NCBI RefSeq assembly: GCF_024362405.1
Contig: NZ_CP101454.1
Coordinates: 2,976,001-3,040,000 of the forward strand
DNA length: 64,000 bases
Origin: Halorarius litoreus
GTDB lineage: Archaea; Halobacteriota; Halobacteria; Halobacteriales; Haloarculaceae
Direction of reading: 5' to 3'
In this document: positions 8,341 to 16,478 of the stretch, piece by piece
Layout: every line of letters begins with the position of its first letter
Numbering within the stretch: position 1 is the stretch's first letter
The notes under the pieces: generated by a model
The model's database searches: none
The model's input: only the letters and a program-made list of their open reading frames with translations
Told to the model about the DNA's origin: nothing
Translations under genes and position numbers: made by a program

Positions 8341-8973
8341 ATGCTAGACCTTCTGTTCAATCCCGACGAGTTCTTCCGCCAGCGGGCGGACGACCCCGGG
8401 ATGCTGCCGCCGCTGGGCATCCTCCTGCTCATCGGCATCATCGGTGCCGCCGGTTCGGTCCCCGCCCTCCAGGCGACGTTCGCGGCCCTCCCGCAGGAAG
8501 CACAGGCGTTCAGTTTCGTCGGCTACATCAGCGCCGGCGTCGGGGCCATCGTCGGCCCGTTCGTCCGGTGGCTGCTGTTCGCCGGGGCGTTTCAGATCAT
8601 CTCTGCGGTACTGTACGACGCCGAGACGGGGTCGTTCCGTGACACGCTCGCCCTGACCGGCTGGGGGTTCGTCCCCGCGATCTTCGCGACCATCGTCTCC
8701 GCCGTCGTCGCGTTCGTCGTCTTCTCGGGCATCGCGTTCCCCGCCGACCCCCAGCAGATTCAGCCGTTCATCCGGGAACTTCGCAATCGCCCCGAGTTCC
8801 TCGTCGCCTCGCTGCTCGGCATCGTCTTCCTGCTCTGGTCGGGGTTCCTCTGGACGTTCGCCGTGAAGCACGTCCGCGGGCTGAGCCAGCGTGAGGCCGC
8901 TATCACCGTCGGAATCCCCGTCGCGATTGCCCTGCTCTGGCGGCTCTCACAGAGCTTCGGGGTGATGCTGTGA
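8341..8973 (+). CDS. Yip1-domain membrane protein
   Basis: 210 residues with about five transmembrane helices. The opening MLDLLFNPDEFFRQRADDPG is typical of prokaryotic Yip1-domain proteins, and a conserved TGWGFVPAI turn follows the third helix. The function of prokaryotic Yip1 proteins is unclear; eukaryotic members act in vesicle traffic. The stop overlaps the next start (GTGA), and it is the first of four coupled genes ending in a MacB-like permease, so a role in that transport or envelope system is likely. Confidence 0.83.
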   Translation: MLDLLFNPDEFFRQRADDPGMLPPLGILLLIGIIGAAGSVPALQATFAALPQEAQAFSFVGYISAGVGAIVGPFVRWLLFAGAFQIISAVLYDAETGSFRDTLALTGWGFVPAIFATIVSAVVAFVVFSGIAFPADPQQIQPFIRELRNRPEFLVASLLGIVFLLWSGFLWTFAVKHVRGLSQREAAITVGIPVAIALLWRLSQSFGVML

Positions 8974-10436
8974 CGCGGCTGCGCACACTCCTCCTCGTTC
9001 TGCTGCTCGTCCTGCCGGCGTCGGCCGCGGTCGTCACCGCCCAGGAGGCACAGGTCACCATCAGCGGGGTCGAGGTGTCGCCCGCCCCGGCGATCGTCGG
9101 CGAGACCGTGACCGTCGCGCCGACCATCGTCAACCAGCAGTCGAGCAGTTCGTCGTTCGAGGTGCAGCTCGTGAAGGTCCGCGGGCTCTCCGAGGACACC
9201 GCGCGGGGTGCGGACGACGTGCGCGAACTCGGGACGCTCACTCCCGGGTCGAGCGTCCGCGTCCCCTTCGACATCACGTTCAAGCAGGCCGGAGTCCACC
9301 GGTTCCGGATCGAGGTCGTGGGTGAAGACGACAGCGGCGAGAGCATCCGGCTCGAGTATCCGGTGACGGTGAAGGTGCGCGACGACCACCCCGACGTCTC
9401 CATCCGCGCCGATGCGACACTCACGACCGGGTTCGCCGAACGGGTCAACGTCACCGTCTCGAACGGGTTCGACCGAGAGATTCGCAGCGTCGACGTTCAG
9501 CTCTCGGGCGACCAACTGCAGGTCAGACAGGTGAGCGACGGCGCGCCGCGCATCGAGAGCGGGTCGGCAGAGCGGTTCGCCTTCGACGTCCGGACCGACC
9601 GCGCCGGGGTGTGGACGGCGACCGCGACGGTCACCTACCGCACCTCGACGGGGCTCGAACGGACCGTGACCGAACAGCGGAGCCTCGAGTTCGAGGCGCT
9701 CCGGGAGGACGTGACCGTCGACGCCGAGGTGCCCCCCGAGGGCCAGCTCTCGGTGCCCGTCACGGTCGGGAACTTCGGGAACGCCCCCATCGAGAACGTC
9801 GTCATCCGCGGCGAGGCGACGAACGGGAGCATCGTCCCCGTCGCGGTCGGAACCATCCCCGCGGGCTCGACCCGAACGGTTCGGCTCAACGTCTCGGACG
9901 TGGAGACGCGCGCCGACGTCACGGTGCGTACCACCTACGACCTCGGTGACAGACAAGGGACGGTCACGGCCACCTCGCGGGTCGTCGCGCCGGCCGACGT
10001 CCCCGGCGAGATCGAACTCACCGGGCTGGATGTCGAGCCCGAGGACGGGGCGCTCCACATCACCGGGGCGGCGAGCAACGTCGGCCTCCGACAGGTCGAC
10101 AGCGTCATCGTCCGGGTTCGCGACACCGACGGCGTCCGCGGGGTCGCGCCCAACCGCGAGTACTTCGTCGGGAGCGTCCCCGCCAGCGACTTCGTCTCGT
10201 TCGACGTGTACGCCAGCGTCGAGGGCGACGTCTCGGAGATCCCGCTGACCGTGACGTATCTCGCCGACGGCGAGCGCCGGACGCTGGAGACGAGCGTGCC
10301 GTACGAGCCGTCGTCGGAGCCGGTCGAACCCGACGCCGGCGGTGGGCCGGGAACGCTGGTGTTCGTCGCGGGCGGTGCGGTCGCCCTGCTCGTACTCGCG
10401 GTCGTCGTCGTGGGGTGGCGCAACCGTGACCGCTAG
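8970..10436 (+). CDS. Secreted, C-terminally anchored beta-domain protein (COG1361/CARDB-like)
   Basis: 488 residues. Residues 1-~27 are a Sec signal peptide (LLLVLLLVLPASAAVVTAQ). The body is a series of about four beta-sandwich repeats of the CARDB/NEW3 kind found in archaeal S-layer-domain COG1361 proteins (VSPAPAIVGETVTVAPTIVN; LTGLDVEPEDG). A final transmembrane helix (VALLVLAVVVVGW) is followed by RNRDR, placing the body outside the cell. Starts with GTG inside the end of the Yip1 gene and overlaps the ABC ATPase by 11 bp. Probably the external component of the ABC system. No catalytic residues recognised. Confidence 0.78.
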   Translation: MTRLRTLLLVLLLVLPASAAVVTAQEAQVTISGVEVSPAPAIVGETVTVAPTIVNQQSSSSSFEVQLVKVRGLSEDTARGADDVRELGTLTPGSSVRVPFDITFKQAGVHRFRIEVVGEDDSGESIRLEYPVTVKVRDDHPDVSIRADATLTTGFAERVNVTVSNGFDREIRSVDVQLSGDQLQVRQVSDGAPRIESGSAERFAFDVRTDRAGVWTATATVTYRTSTGLERTVTEQRSLEFEALREDVTVDAEVPPEGQLSVPVTVGNFGNAPIENVVIRGEATNGSIVPVAVGTIPAGSTRTVRLNVSDVETRADVTVRTTYDLGDRQGTVTATSRVVAPADVPGEIELTGLDVEPEDGALHITGAASNVGLRQVDSVIVRVRDTDGVRGVAPNREYFVGSVPASDFVSFDVYASVEGDVSEIPLTVTYLADGERRTLETSVPYEPSSEPVEPDAGGGPGTLVFVAGGAVALLVLAVVVVGWRNRDR

Positions 10437-11103
10437 CGACGAGCGCGTCGTCGAGGCGCGCGGCCTCGTCAAGCGGTACGAGAGCGGTGAGGGGTATCTG
10501 GAGGCGCTGAAGGGCGTCGACATCGACATCGAGCCCGGCGAGTTCATCGCCATCATGGGGCCGTCGGGCAGCGGGAAGTCGACGCTGCTGAACGTGCTGG
10601 GTCTGCTCGACGAACCCACGGAGGGGACCGTCAAACTCGATGGCGAGGACGTGACGACGCTCTCGGACCGCGAGAAGACGCTCGCGCGAAAGCGGACCAT
10701 CGGCTTCGTGTTCCAGAACTTCTACCTGATTCCCACGCTCACCGCGTTAGAGAACGTCGAGGTGCCCGCGTTGCTCGACCGCGACCCCCAGACCCAGGCA
10801 CGGGCGACCTCGCTTCTGGAGCGCGTCGGCCTCGGCGACCGGCTCGACCACAAGCCCTCGGAGCTCTCCGGGGGGCAGAAACAGCGGGTCGCCATCGCTC
10901 GCTCGCTCGTCAACGAACCCCGGCTGTTGCTCGCTGACGAGCCGACCGGGAACCTCGACCGCGCGACTGGCAGACAGGTGCTCGAGGAGTTCGAGCGCAT
11001 CAAGGAGGAGGGGGTTGCCGTCGTCGCGGTCACCCACGACCCGCAGGTGCCCGAGTTCACCGACCGCACCATCACCATCGTCGACGGGATGCTCGAGCGA
11101 TGA
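10426..11103 (+). CDS. ABC transporter ATP-binding protein, LolD/MacB type
   Basis: 225 residues from GTG 10426. Walker A GPSGSGKST, Q-loop FVFQNFYLIPTL, signature LSGGQKQR, Walker B LLLADEPTGNLD and the H-loop VTHD are all present and canonical, so it should hydrolyse ATP. The LIPTLTALENVE motif and the short single-domain length are typical of ATPases that drive MacB-type mechanotransmission permeases. Overlaps both neighbours, indicating one translational unit. Confidence 0.93.
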   Translation: MTASDERVVEARGLVKRYESGEGYLEALKGVDIDIEPGEFIAIMGPSGSGKSTLLNVLGLLDEPTEGTVKLDGEDVTTLSDREKTLARKRTIGFVFQNFYLIPTLTALENVEVPALLDRDPQTQARATSLLERVGLGDRLDHKPSELSGGQKQRVAIARSLVNEPRLLLADEPTGNLDRATGRQVLEEFERIKEEGVAVVAVTHDPQVPEFTDRTITIVDGMLER

Positions 11104-12245
11104 GCCTGCTCGACGGTCTGTATCGGCGGTTCCCGACGGCGCTGATGGCCCGGCGCAACCTCTCGCGCACCACGGCCCGGACGGTGCTGGCGATGCTCGG
11201 CATCGTCATCGGCGTCGTCGCCATCGCCTCACTCGGCGTGTTCGGCTCGGTGCTCCAGACCGCTGCCGTGGGGTCGCTGGGCGACATCGGCAACCAACTC
11301 ATCGTCTCCCCGAACGCCGAGGAGGGCGTTCGGAGTCTGACGGACCGCGACGTGCGGGCCATCCGCCGCGCGGCCGAGGGCGCGACGGTCGTCCCACTCA
11401 AGCAGACGCAGGTTCAGCTCACCTACGGCGGGCAGACGACGTTCACGACGGCGTACGGCATCGAGAACCCGGCGGACGCCTACACGGCGAGACAGGGCCG
11501 TATCCCCGACCCCCTTCGGAACGGAGCGCTCGTCGGTGCGGCGCTCGCCGACCGGCTCGACATCCGCGAGGGGAACAGCATCACGGTCGACAACCGGACG
11601 TACCGGGTGCGCGCGGTGCTCGAACCGCAGGGGGGCTTCTCGCCTGTGAACGTCGGCGGTTCGGTCATCGTTCCCCCGAGCGCGGTCAACACGACGGGGT
11701 TCCAGCAGGTGGTCGTCACCGCAGAGACCGGCGAGGCCGCCAACGCCACGGCAGAGTCCATCCGCGCGGACCTGAACGATCGGGAGGAGCGCGTGAGCAT
11801 CTTCGAGTTCGCGCAGATCACCGACCAGATCGGGTCGTTCTTCGACACGCTCTCGCTGTTCCTCATCGGCATCGGCTCCATCTCGCTCGTCGTCGCCGGC
11901 GTCAGCATCCTCAACGTGATGCTGATGTCGACCATCGAGCGCCGGGGCGAGATCGGCGTCCTCAGAGCCGTCGGGTACCAGCGGATGGACGTCCTCAAGA
12001 TTCTCCTCACGGAGGCGATGTTGCTCGGGCTGGTCGGCGGGCTCGTGGGGGTCGTCCTCAGCGTCGGCGCGGGCGCGGTCATCGCCGAGTTCGCGCTCGG
12101 CGACCCACTGCTGGCGCTCCAGCCCGGCAACGTCGTGTTCTACCTTGCGGCGCTCGCGTTCGGCGTCCTCACGAGCGTCATCTCGGGGCTGTATCCGGCG
12201 TGGAAAGCCGCGAAGGAGCGGCCGGTCGACGCCCTGCGCGGGTGA
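11100..12245 (+). CDS. ABC transporter permease, MacB/FtsX family
   Basis: 381 residues. One N-terminal transmembrane helix after RNLSRTTARTVLAMLGI, a large extracellular core (~residues 45-245), then three C-terminal helices of the FtsX domain, including the conserved IERRGEIGVLRAVGY loop and ending SGLYPAWKAAKERPVDALRG. This is the MacB topology used for mechanical export or extraction from the membrane. Coupled by ATGA to the ATPase. The substrate is not evident; the accompanying secreted COG1361-like and Yip1 proteins may define it. Confidence 0.92.
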   Translation: MSLLDGLYRRFPTALMARRNLSRTTARTVLAMLGIVIGVVAIASLGVFGSVLQTAAVGSLGDIGNQLIVSPNAEEGVRSLTDRDVRAIRRAAEGATVVPLKQTQVQLTYGGQTTFTTAYGIENPADAYTARQGRIPDPLRNGALVGAALADRLDIREGNSITVDNRTYRVRAVLEPQGGFSPVNVGGSVIVPPSAVNTTGFQQVVVTAETGEAANATAESIRADLNDREERVSIFEFAQITDQIGSFFDTLSLFLIGIGSISLVVAGVSILNVMLMSTIERRGEIGVLRAVGYQRMDVLKILLTEAMLLGLVGGLVGVVLSVGAGAVIAEFALGDPLLALQPGNVVFYLAALAFGVLTSVISGLYPAWKAAKERPVDALRG

Positions 12246-12291
12246 CTCGTCCGCCCCGAAAGCTTTCACCCTCTCCGTCGCTCCCCCGTGC

Positions 12292-13089
12292 ATGGACGAC
12301 GCCGTCGACTTGAACCGCAAACACTGGGACGAGCGGGCGGCGTACCACCCCGGGACCGACTACTACGACGTCGAGGGGTTCCTCGACGGTGGGACGCCCC
12401 TCCCACCGGAAGCGCGCGAGGAGTTCACGCCCGACGGGAATCTGCTCCACCTCCAGTGTCACTTCGGCCTCGAGACGCTCGCGTGGCTCCGAGAGGGAGC
12501 CGACGAGGTCGTGGGCGTCGACTCCTCGCCGGTCGCCGTCGAGCAGGCCCGCGATCTCGCCAAGCGAGCGGGCTACGCCGACCGAGCCGAGTTCGTCGAG
12601 GCCGACGTGCTCGACGTTCGACTCGACTGGACGTTCGACGCCGTGTTCGTCAGCTTCGGCTCCGTCTACTGGCTCCCCGATATCGGCCGCTGGGCCGAGA
12701 CCGTCGCTGCCCATCTCGCAGACGACGGCACGTTCTACTGCATCGAACTCCACCCCGTCACCCACTCGTTCGTGGAGTACGCGGGCGACACGGCGACCAT
12801 CGGCTGGCCGTACTTCGCCGACGAGGGCATCGAGTACGAGGCGGAGGGATCGTATGCGGACTTCGACGCCGAGTTCGAGCACACCCACGCCGTCGACTTC
12901 CCCCACACGATGGGCGGCATCGTCAGCGCCCTCGCCGACGCTGGCCTCCGAATCGAGTTCCTCCACGAGTTCGCGTGGTGCGACTTCCAGAAGGTCCCCG
13001 GCATGACCGAAGACGACGCGGGCCGGTGGTGGGCCGACGTCGACCACGACCTCCCCTTCACGATGTCACTCGGTGCGCGACACGGCTAG
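12292..13089 (+). CDS. Class I SAM-dependent methyltransferase
   Basis: 265 residues. The SAM-binding motif I region is LLHLQCHFGLETLAWLREGADEVVGVDSS, with the family-specific QCHFGLE in place of the common GxGxG, followed by motif II FDAVFVSFGSVYWLPDI. Members of this branch act on small molecules, but the substrate cannot be told from sequence. ATG 12292 lies 46 bp after the ABC operon; a longer in-frame extension would overlap the permease. It ends convergently with the MobA-like gene (4-bp overlap). Confidence 0.85.
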   Translation: MDDAVDLNRKHWDERAAYHPGTDYYDVEGFLDGGTPLPPEAREEFTPDGNLLHLQCHFGLETLAWLREGADEVVGVDSSPVAVEQARDLAKRAGYADRAEFVEADVLDVRLDWTFDAVFVSFGSVYWLPDIGRWAETVAAHLADDGTFYCIELHPVTHSFVEYAGDTATIGWPYFADEGIEYEAEGSYADFDAEFEHTHAVDFPHTMGGIVSALADAGLRIEFLHEFAWCDFQKVPGMTEDDAGRWWADVDHDLPFTMSLGARHG

Positions 13090-13706
13090 GCGAGGTCCCG
13101 CACCGCCCGCTCGAACTTCTCGCGGGTGTTGACGTTTCGGAACGTCTCGATCGACCCCCGTTCTCGAAGCGCCGACTCTTCGACCACGACCCAGTCGAGC
13201 GCTTCCAGTGGCGCGAGTATCTTCCCCTCACTGCGGGCGAGCGCCGCGTCGCAGGCATCGGCCATCTCGCGCGCTCGATAGACGGCGTGGGTCGTCTCGT
13301 ACCACTCGTCCGGGCGGGGGACGGCGGCATCGTGGCCTGCCGCGCGCTCGAAGAGCAGGTCGACGACGTCGGCGTCGAGAAACGGCATGTCGCAGGCCGC
13401 GACGAACGCGTACTCGGCGTCGGTGTCGCGTTCGACCCCCCTGAGCGCCGTGCGGATGCCGGCCATCGGCCCCTGGTCGGGTTCGGGGTCGATGGCGTAG
13501 GATACCGGGAGGGGGTAGTCGGCCAGCGTCTCGGCGATTGCGTCCCACTGGTCCGCACGGCAGTTCACCACGAGCGCGTCGACGACCCCCACGAGCCGGT
13601 CGGCGACCCGCCGAATCATCGGGGTACCGGCGAGGTCGGCGACAGCCTTGTCGGCGTCACCGAACCGGGTCGATTCGCCGCCCGCGATGATGGCTCCCGC
13701 TGGCAT
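13086..13706 (-). CDS. mobA: Molybdenum cofactor guanylyltransferase-like protein (MobA family)
   Basis: 206 residues. The N-terminal signature AIIAGGESTRFGDADKAVADLAGTPMI is the nucleotidyltransferase loop of MobA, which attaches GMP to molybdopterin. The metal-binding region AFVAACDMPFLDADVV is present. The moderate spacing of the G-G loop and the absence of other Mo-cofactor genes here leave open a related NTP-transferase role (for example a MobA-like enzyme for another cofactor). A MOSC protein at 37.3 kb is the only other candidate Mo-related gene in the window. Confidence 0.82.
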   Translation of the reverse strand: MPAGAIIAGGESTRFGDADKAVADLAGTPMIRRVADRLVGVVDALVVNCRADQWDAIAETLADYPLPVSYAIDPEPDQGPMAGIRTALRGVERDTDAEYAFVAACDMPFLDADVVDLLFERAAGHDAAVPRPDEWYETTHAVYRAREMADACDAALARSEGKILAPLEALDWVVVEESALRERGSIETFRNVNTREKFERAVRDLA

Positions 13707-13789
13707 GGCGTAGCGTCGAACGCTCTGAAAGAAGTGCGTTGTCCTCCGCCGCGGAGGGAATCAGGTAAGGGGGGCGGACGGCGACCGCG

Positions 13790-14863
13790 TCAGTCGTCGG
13801 CCGGGGCTTGTGCGCCGGCGTAGCCGACCGTAATCTCGCCGGCGTCGAGTTCCTGTTCGACCTCGCGGGCGGCCTTCACCATGTTCTCCATCTTGCCGTA
13901 CGCGATGTCGCGCGGCAGGAGCTTCAGGCCGCAGTCCGGGGAGATGGTGAGTCGCTCCGGGGGGACGACCTCGAACCCCTTCTTGATGTTCTCCTTGATG
14001 ACCTCGACGGGCTCGACCTCCGCGGTGTGGGCGTCGACGACGCCGAGCGCGAGGTCCTTGGTGAACTCGTGGGCGGTGAACACGTCGAGCTGGTCGTAGT
14101 CGCCGTTCGCGAGTTCGAGGTCGTACTCGTCGACCGGGTAGTCGAGCATCTCGGGGTAGATACGCGAGTAGTCGCCGTAACAGACGTGCAGGCCGAGCCG
14201 CACGTCGTCGTCGATGCCCGCGGCGATGTGTTCGAGACACTCGCCGACGATGGCGTGGTCGTCGGGGGTGGTGGCGAGTGCGGGCTCGTCGATCTGGATG
14301 TAGCGCGCACCGGCCTCGACGAGTTTCTCGATCTCCTCGTTCACGAGGTCCGCGAGGTCGTACGCGAGTTCCTCCTCGTTCTCGTACGCCTCGTTGAACG
14401 ACCAGTTGGCGAGCGTGTACGGGCCCGTGATGGGGACCTTGACCGGGCGGTCCGCCACTCCTGTCGTGAACTCGAACTCGTCGACGAGCCACGGCTCGTC
14501 GTACGCCACCTCGTCCGCCACAGACGGCTTGTCGAAGTAGTTGTGCCCCCACACCTTGACGGGGCCGTTGAACTCGTAGCCGTCGATGCGGTGGGCGAAG
14601 AACTCGACCATCTCGTTGCGTCGCATCTCGCCGTCGACGACGACGTCGAGGCCCGCGCGCTGGTGTTCGTGGGTGATGACCTCGCAGGCGTCGTCCTCGG
14701 CCTCGTGGAGGTGCTCGTCGGTGAACTTCGCGTCAGGGTCCTCGTGGAGATCCTTCGCGCGGTTCAGCCACTTCGGCTTCGGGTACGAGCCCACGACGGT
14801 CGTGAGCAGGAAGTGGTCGGTCGGGTGCTCCGGGGGTCGGAACTGCTCTCTATTCTCGCTCAT
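13790..14863 (-). CDS. metE: Cobalamin-independent methionine synthase, catalytic (C-terminal MetE-like) protein
   Basis: 357 residues. Corresponds to the catalytic domain of MetE and to stand-alone archaeal core MetE, which transfers a methyl group to homocysteine. Zinc-ligand candidates are visible: H-x-C in LHVCYGDYSRIY, a glutamate in QIDEPALAT, and the late cysteine in ISPDCGLKLLPRD. Coupled by ATGA overlap to an upstream MetE-like gene, forming a two-gene unit common in haloarchaea. The methyl donor in archaea is not established from sequence. Confidence 0.9.
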   Translation of the reverse strand: MSENREQFRPPEHPTDHFLLTTVVGSYPKPKWLNRAKDLHEDPDAKFTDEHLHEAEDDACEVITHEHQRAGLDVVVDGEMRRNEMVEFFAHRIDGYEFNGPVKVWGHNYFDKPSVADEVAYDEPWLVDEFEFTTGVADRPVKVPITGPYTLANWSFNEAYENEEELAYDLADLVNEEIEKLVEAGARYIQIDEPALATTPDDHAIVGECLEHIAAGIDDDVRLGLHVCYGDYSRIYPEMLDYPVDEYDLELANGDYDQLDVFTAHEFTKDLALGVVDAHTAEVEPVEVIKENIKKGFEVVPPERLTISPDCGLKLLPRDIAYGKMENMVKAAREVEQELDAGEITVGYAGAQAPADD

Positions 14864-15852
14864 TGTGTCACCTCTTCGAGGTCGGCGGCGGTCGCAAGCG
14901 TCTCCAGTTTCGCCTCGGCCTTGTTCACCGGGAGATAGAACAGCTCGGTGTTCGCCGTCAGGTAGGCCGTGTCGAACTCCTGGGCCGGCACCTGGTCGTC
15001 GAACCAGTCGAACCGCTCGCGGACGGTCTCGGGCTCCTCGACGAGCGTGTTCTGCCCGTCGACGACGCCCAGTGCGACGGAGTCCTTCGTGCCGTACTCC
15101 TGGACGTTGTAGACGTTCTGCTCGTGGTTGGAGACGAGATCGAAGCCGATGGCGTCGACGTCGGCATCCATCAGGTGCGCGTACACCTTTTCATCCAGGG
15201 CGCCCCAGTACGGGTGCACGACCACGTCCGAATCGACGGCCGCGGCGACCGTGTCGATTGCCTCGCTGGCCCGCTCGTCCAGCCCGTCACCGGGTGCGTC
15301 CTCGACGAGCGAGGGTTCGAGCAGGAACAGCGTCTCGTGGTCCGGGAACGCCTCCGCCTCGCCGGCGAGGAACTCCGCGACGGCCTCCAGGAATTCGTCG
15401 TTCCCGTAGTGCTCGTCGGTGGCGAGTTCGGAGAGGGAGTACGGGCCCGGCAGGACGGCCTGCAGGGCGTCGGTCTGTTCAGCCGCGGCCTCCAGTTCGG
15501 CGGCGACGTCGCCGTCGAACGTCAGGTCGCCCGTCACGACCGGCTCGCGGTAGAAGTTGTTGTTGTCGTAGTAGCGGACGATGCCGCGCGTCTCGACGTT
15601 CTCGTGGACCGCCAGCGGGTGCGCGAGCATGTCGTCCCAGCGCAGCTGCCCCTCCACGACGCGGTCGAGGCCGGCGTCCGTCTGTACGGTGATGACCTCC
15701 TCGCGGGCACGCTCGTAGGCGTCGGCGATGTCGCCGCCCTCGTCGCCGCTGATGAGGTCGGATTTCTGGTGACCCTTCAGGTCGGAGAGTTCCTCTTTCG
15801 CCCAGTCGGGGAGCGGGAACAGCCCCGGTGTCGTCGCGACCAGTTCTGTCAT
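14860..15852 (-). CDS. MetE-like protein lacking cysteines (N-terminal-type partner)
   Basis: 330 residues from ATG 15852; a GTG three codons upstream is possible, but a TATA-like element at ~15877-15886 favours the ATG. Similar to the MetE barrel fold (AVLPGPYSLSELATDEHYG; DSDVVVHPYWGALDEKVY), yet the protein contains no cysteine, and the His-x-Cys zinc motif is HPYWG here. It therefore cannot bind zinc in the usual MetE way and is probably the folate- or donor-binding partner of the downstream catalytic subunit. Operon order supports a two-subunit enzyme. Confidence 0.85.
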   Translation of the reverse strand: MTELVATTPGLFPLPDWAKEELSDLKGHQKSDLISGDEGGDIADAYERAREEVITVQTDAGLDRVVEGQLRWDDMLAHPLAVHENVETRGIVRYYDNNNFYREPVVTGDLTFDGDVAAELEAAAEQTDALQAVLPGPYSLSELATDEHYGNDEFLEAVAEFLAGEAEAFPDHETLFLLEPSLVEDAPGDGLDERASEAIDTVAAAVDSDVVVHPYWGALDEKVYAHLMDADVDAIGFDLVSNHEQNVYNVQEYGTKDSVALGVVDGQNTLVEEPETVRERFDWFDDQVPAQEFDTAYLTANTELFYLPVNKAEAKLETLATAADLEEVTQ

Positions 15853-15896
15853 TACCGCCACTCGGTCATGACGCTCTTTAATATTTGCGAAGTAGG

Positions 15897-16478
15897 TTAA
15901 TGTTCTGGAGTAATTTTCAGGATGGCCAGTCGCTCGAACGGGTACTTCTCCTCGCGCGCCGTCTCGGCGGCGAGGCCCCGGTCGGCCGCGTACGCGGCGA
16001 CCGCCTCGATGTCGGTGAGCGTCGAGACGAGCATGAGGACGCTCCCGCCGGGCGCGAGCACGCGCGCCACGTCGTCGAGGAACGCCTCAAGGACCTCCCG
16101 TCCGGTCTCGCCGCCGGTGAGCGCGACCTCCATCCAGTCGTCGCGCTCGGCGTCCTCGTCGCGGGGGAGATACGGCGGGTTGAACAGCACGCGGTCGAAG
16201 ACGCCCGCGCGGAAGGGCGAGGTGAGGTCGGCGCGGGCGACCGGCACCCCGCGGTTCCGCGCCTGTTCGCAGGCGTACGGGTTCAGGTCGCTCGCGTACA
16301 CCGTGGCACCGGTTTCGGCGGCGACCCGCTCGGCGACGTAGCCGGAGCCGGTCCCGACTTCGAGGACGCGCTCGTCGCCCGTGATTTCGTCGCACGCCGT
16401 CGCCGCCAGGAGCCGGGAGTCCTCGGCGGGCTGGTACACCTCCGTCTCCATCCCCCGACGCTCGGCGAGGTCGGTCAC
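15897..16478 (-). CDS. HemK-type N5-glutamine/RNA methyltransferase
   Basis: 193 residues. SAM site VLEVGTGSGYVAERVA and the catalytic NPPYLP motif identify the PrmC/HemK-like (Mtq2-type) class. The archaeal homologues methylate the glutamine of the GGQ motif in release factor aRF1 with Trm112; some annotations call them RNA methyltransferases. The start overlaps the MscS stop (ATGA). Location in the rsmA-rpo4-rpl21e neighbourhood supports a translation role. Confidence 0.88.
   Translation of the reverse strand: MTDLAERRGMETEVYQPAEDSRLLAATACDEITGDERVLEVGTGSGYVAERVAAETGATVYASDLNPYACEQARNRGVPVARADLTSPFRAGVFDRVLFNPPYLPRDEDAERDDWMEVALTGGETGREVLEAFLDDVARVLAPGGSVLMLVSTLTDIEAVAAYAADRGLAAETAREEKYPFERLAILKITPEH

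Noticed and set aside
8760..10700. 646-aa minus-strand frame opposite the COG1361-like gene
   Set aside because: Lies antisense to two overlapping genes with strong domain evidence; typical GC-rich shadow.
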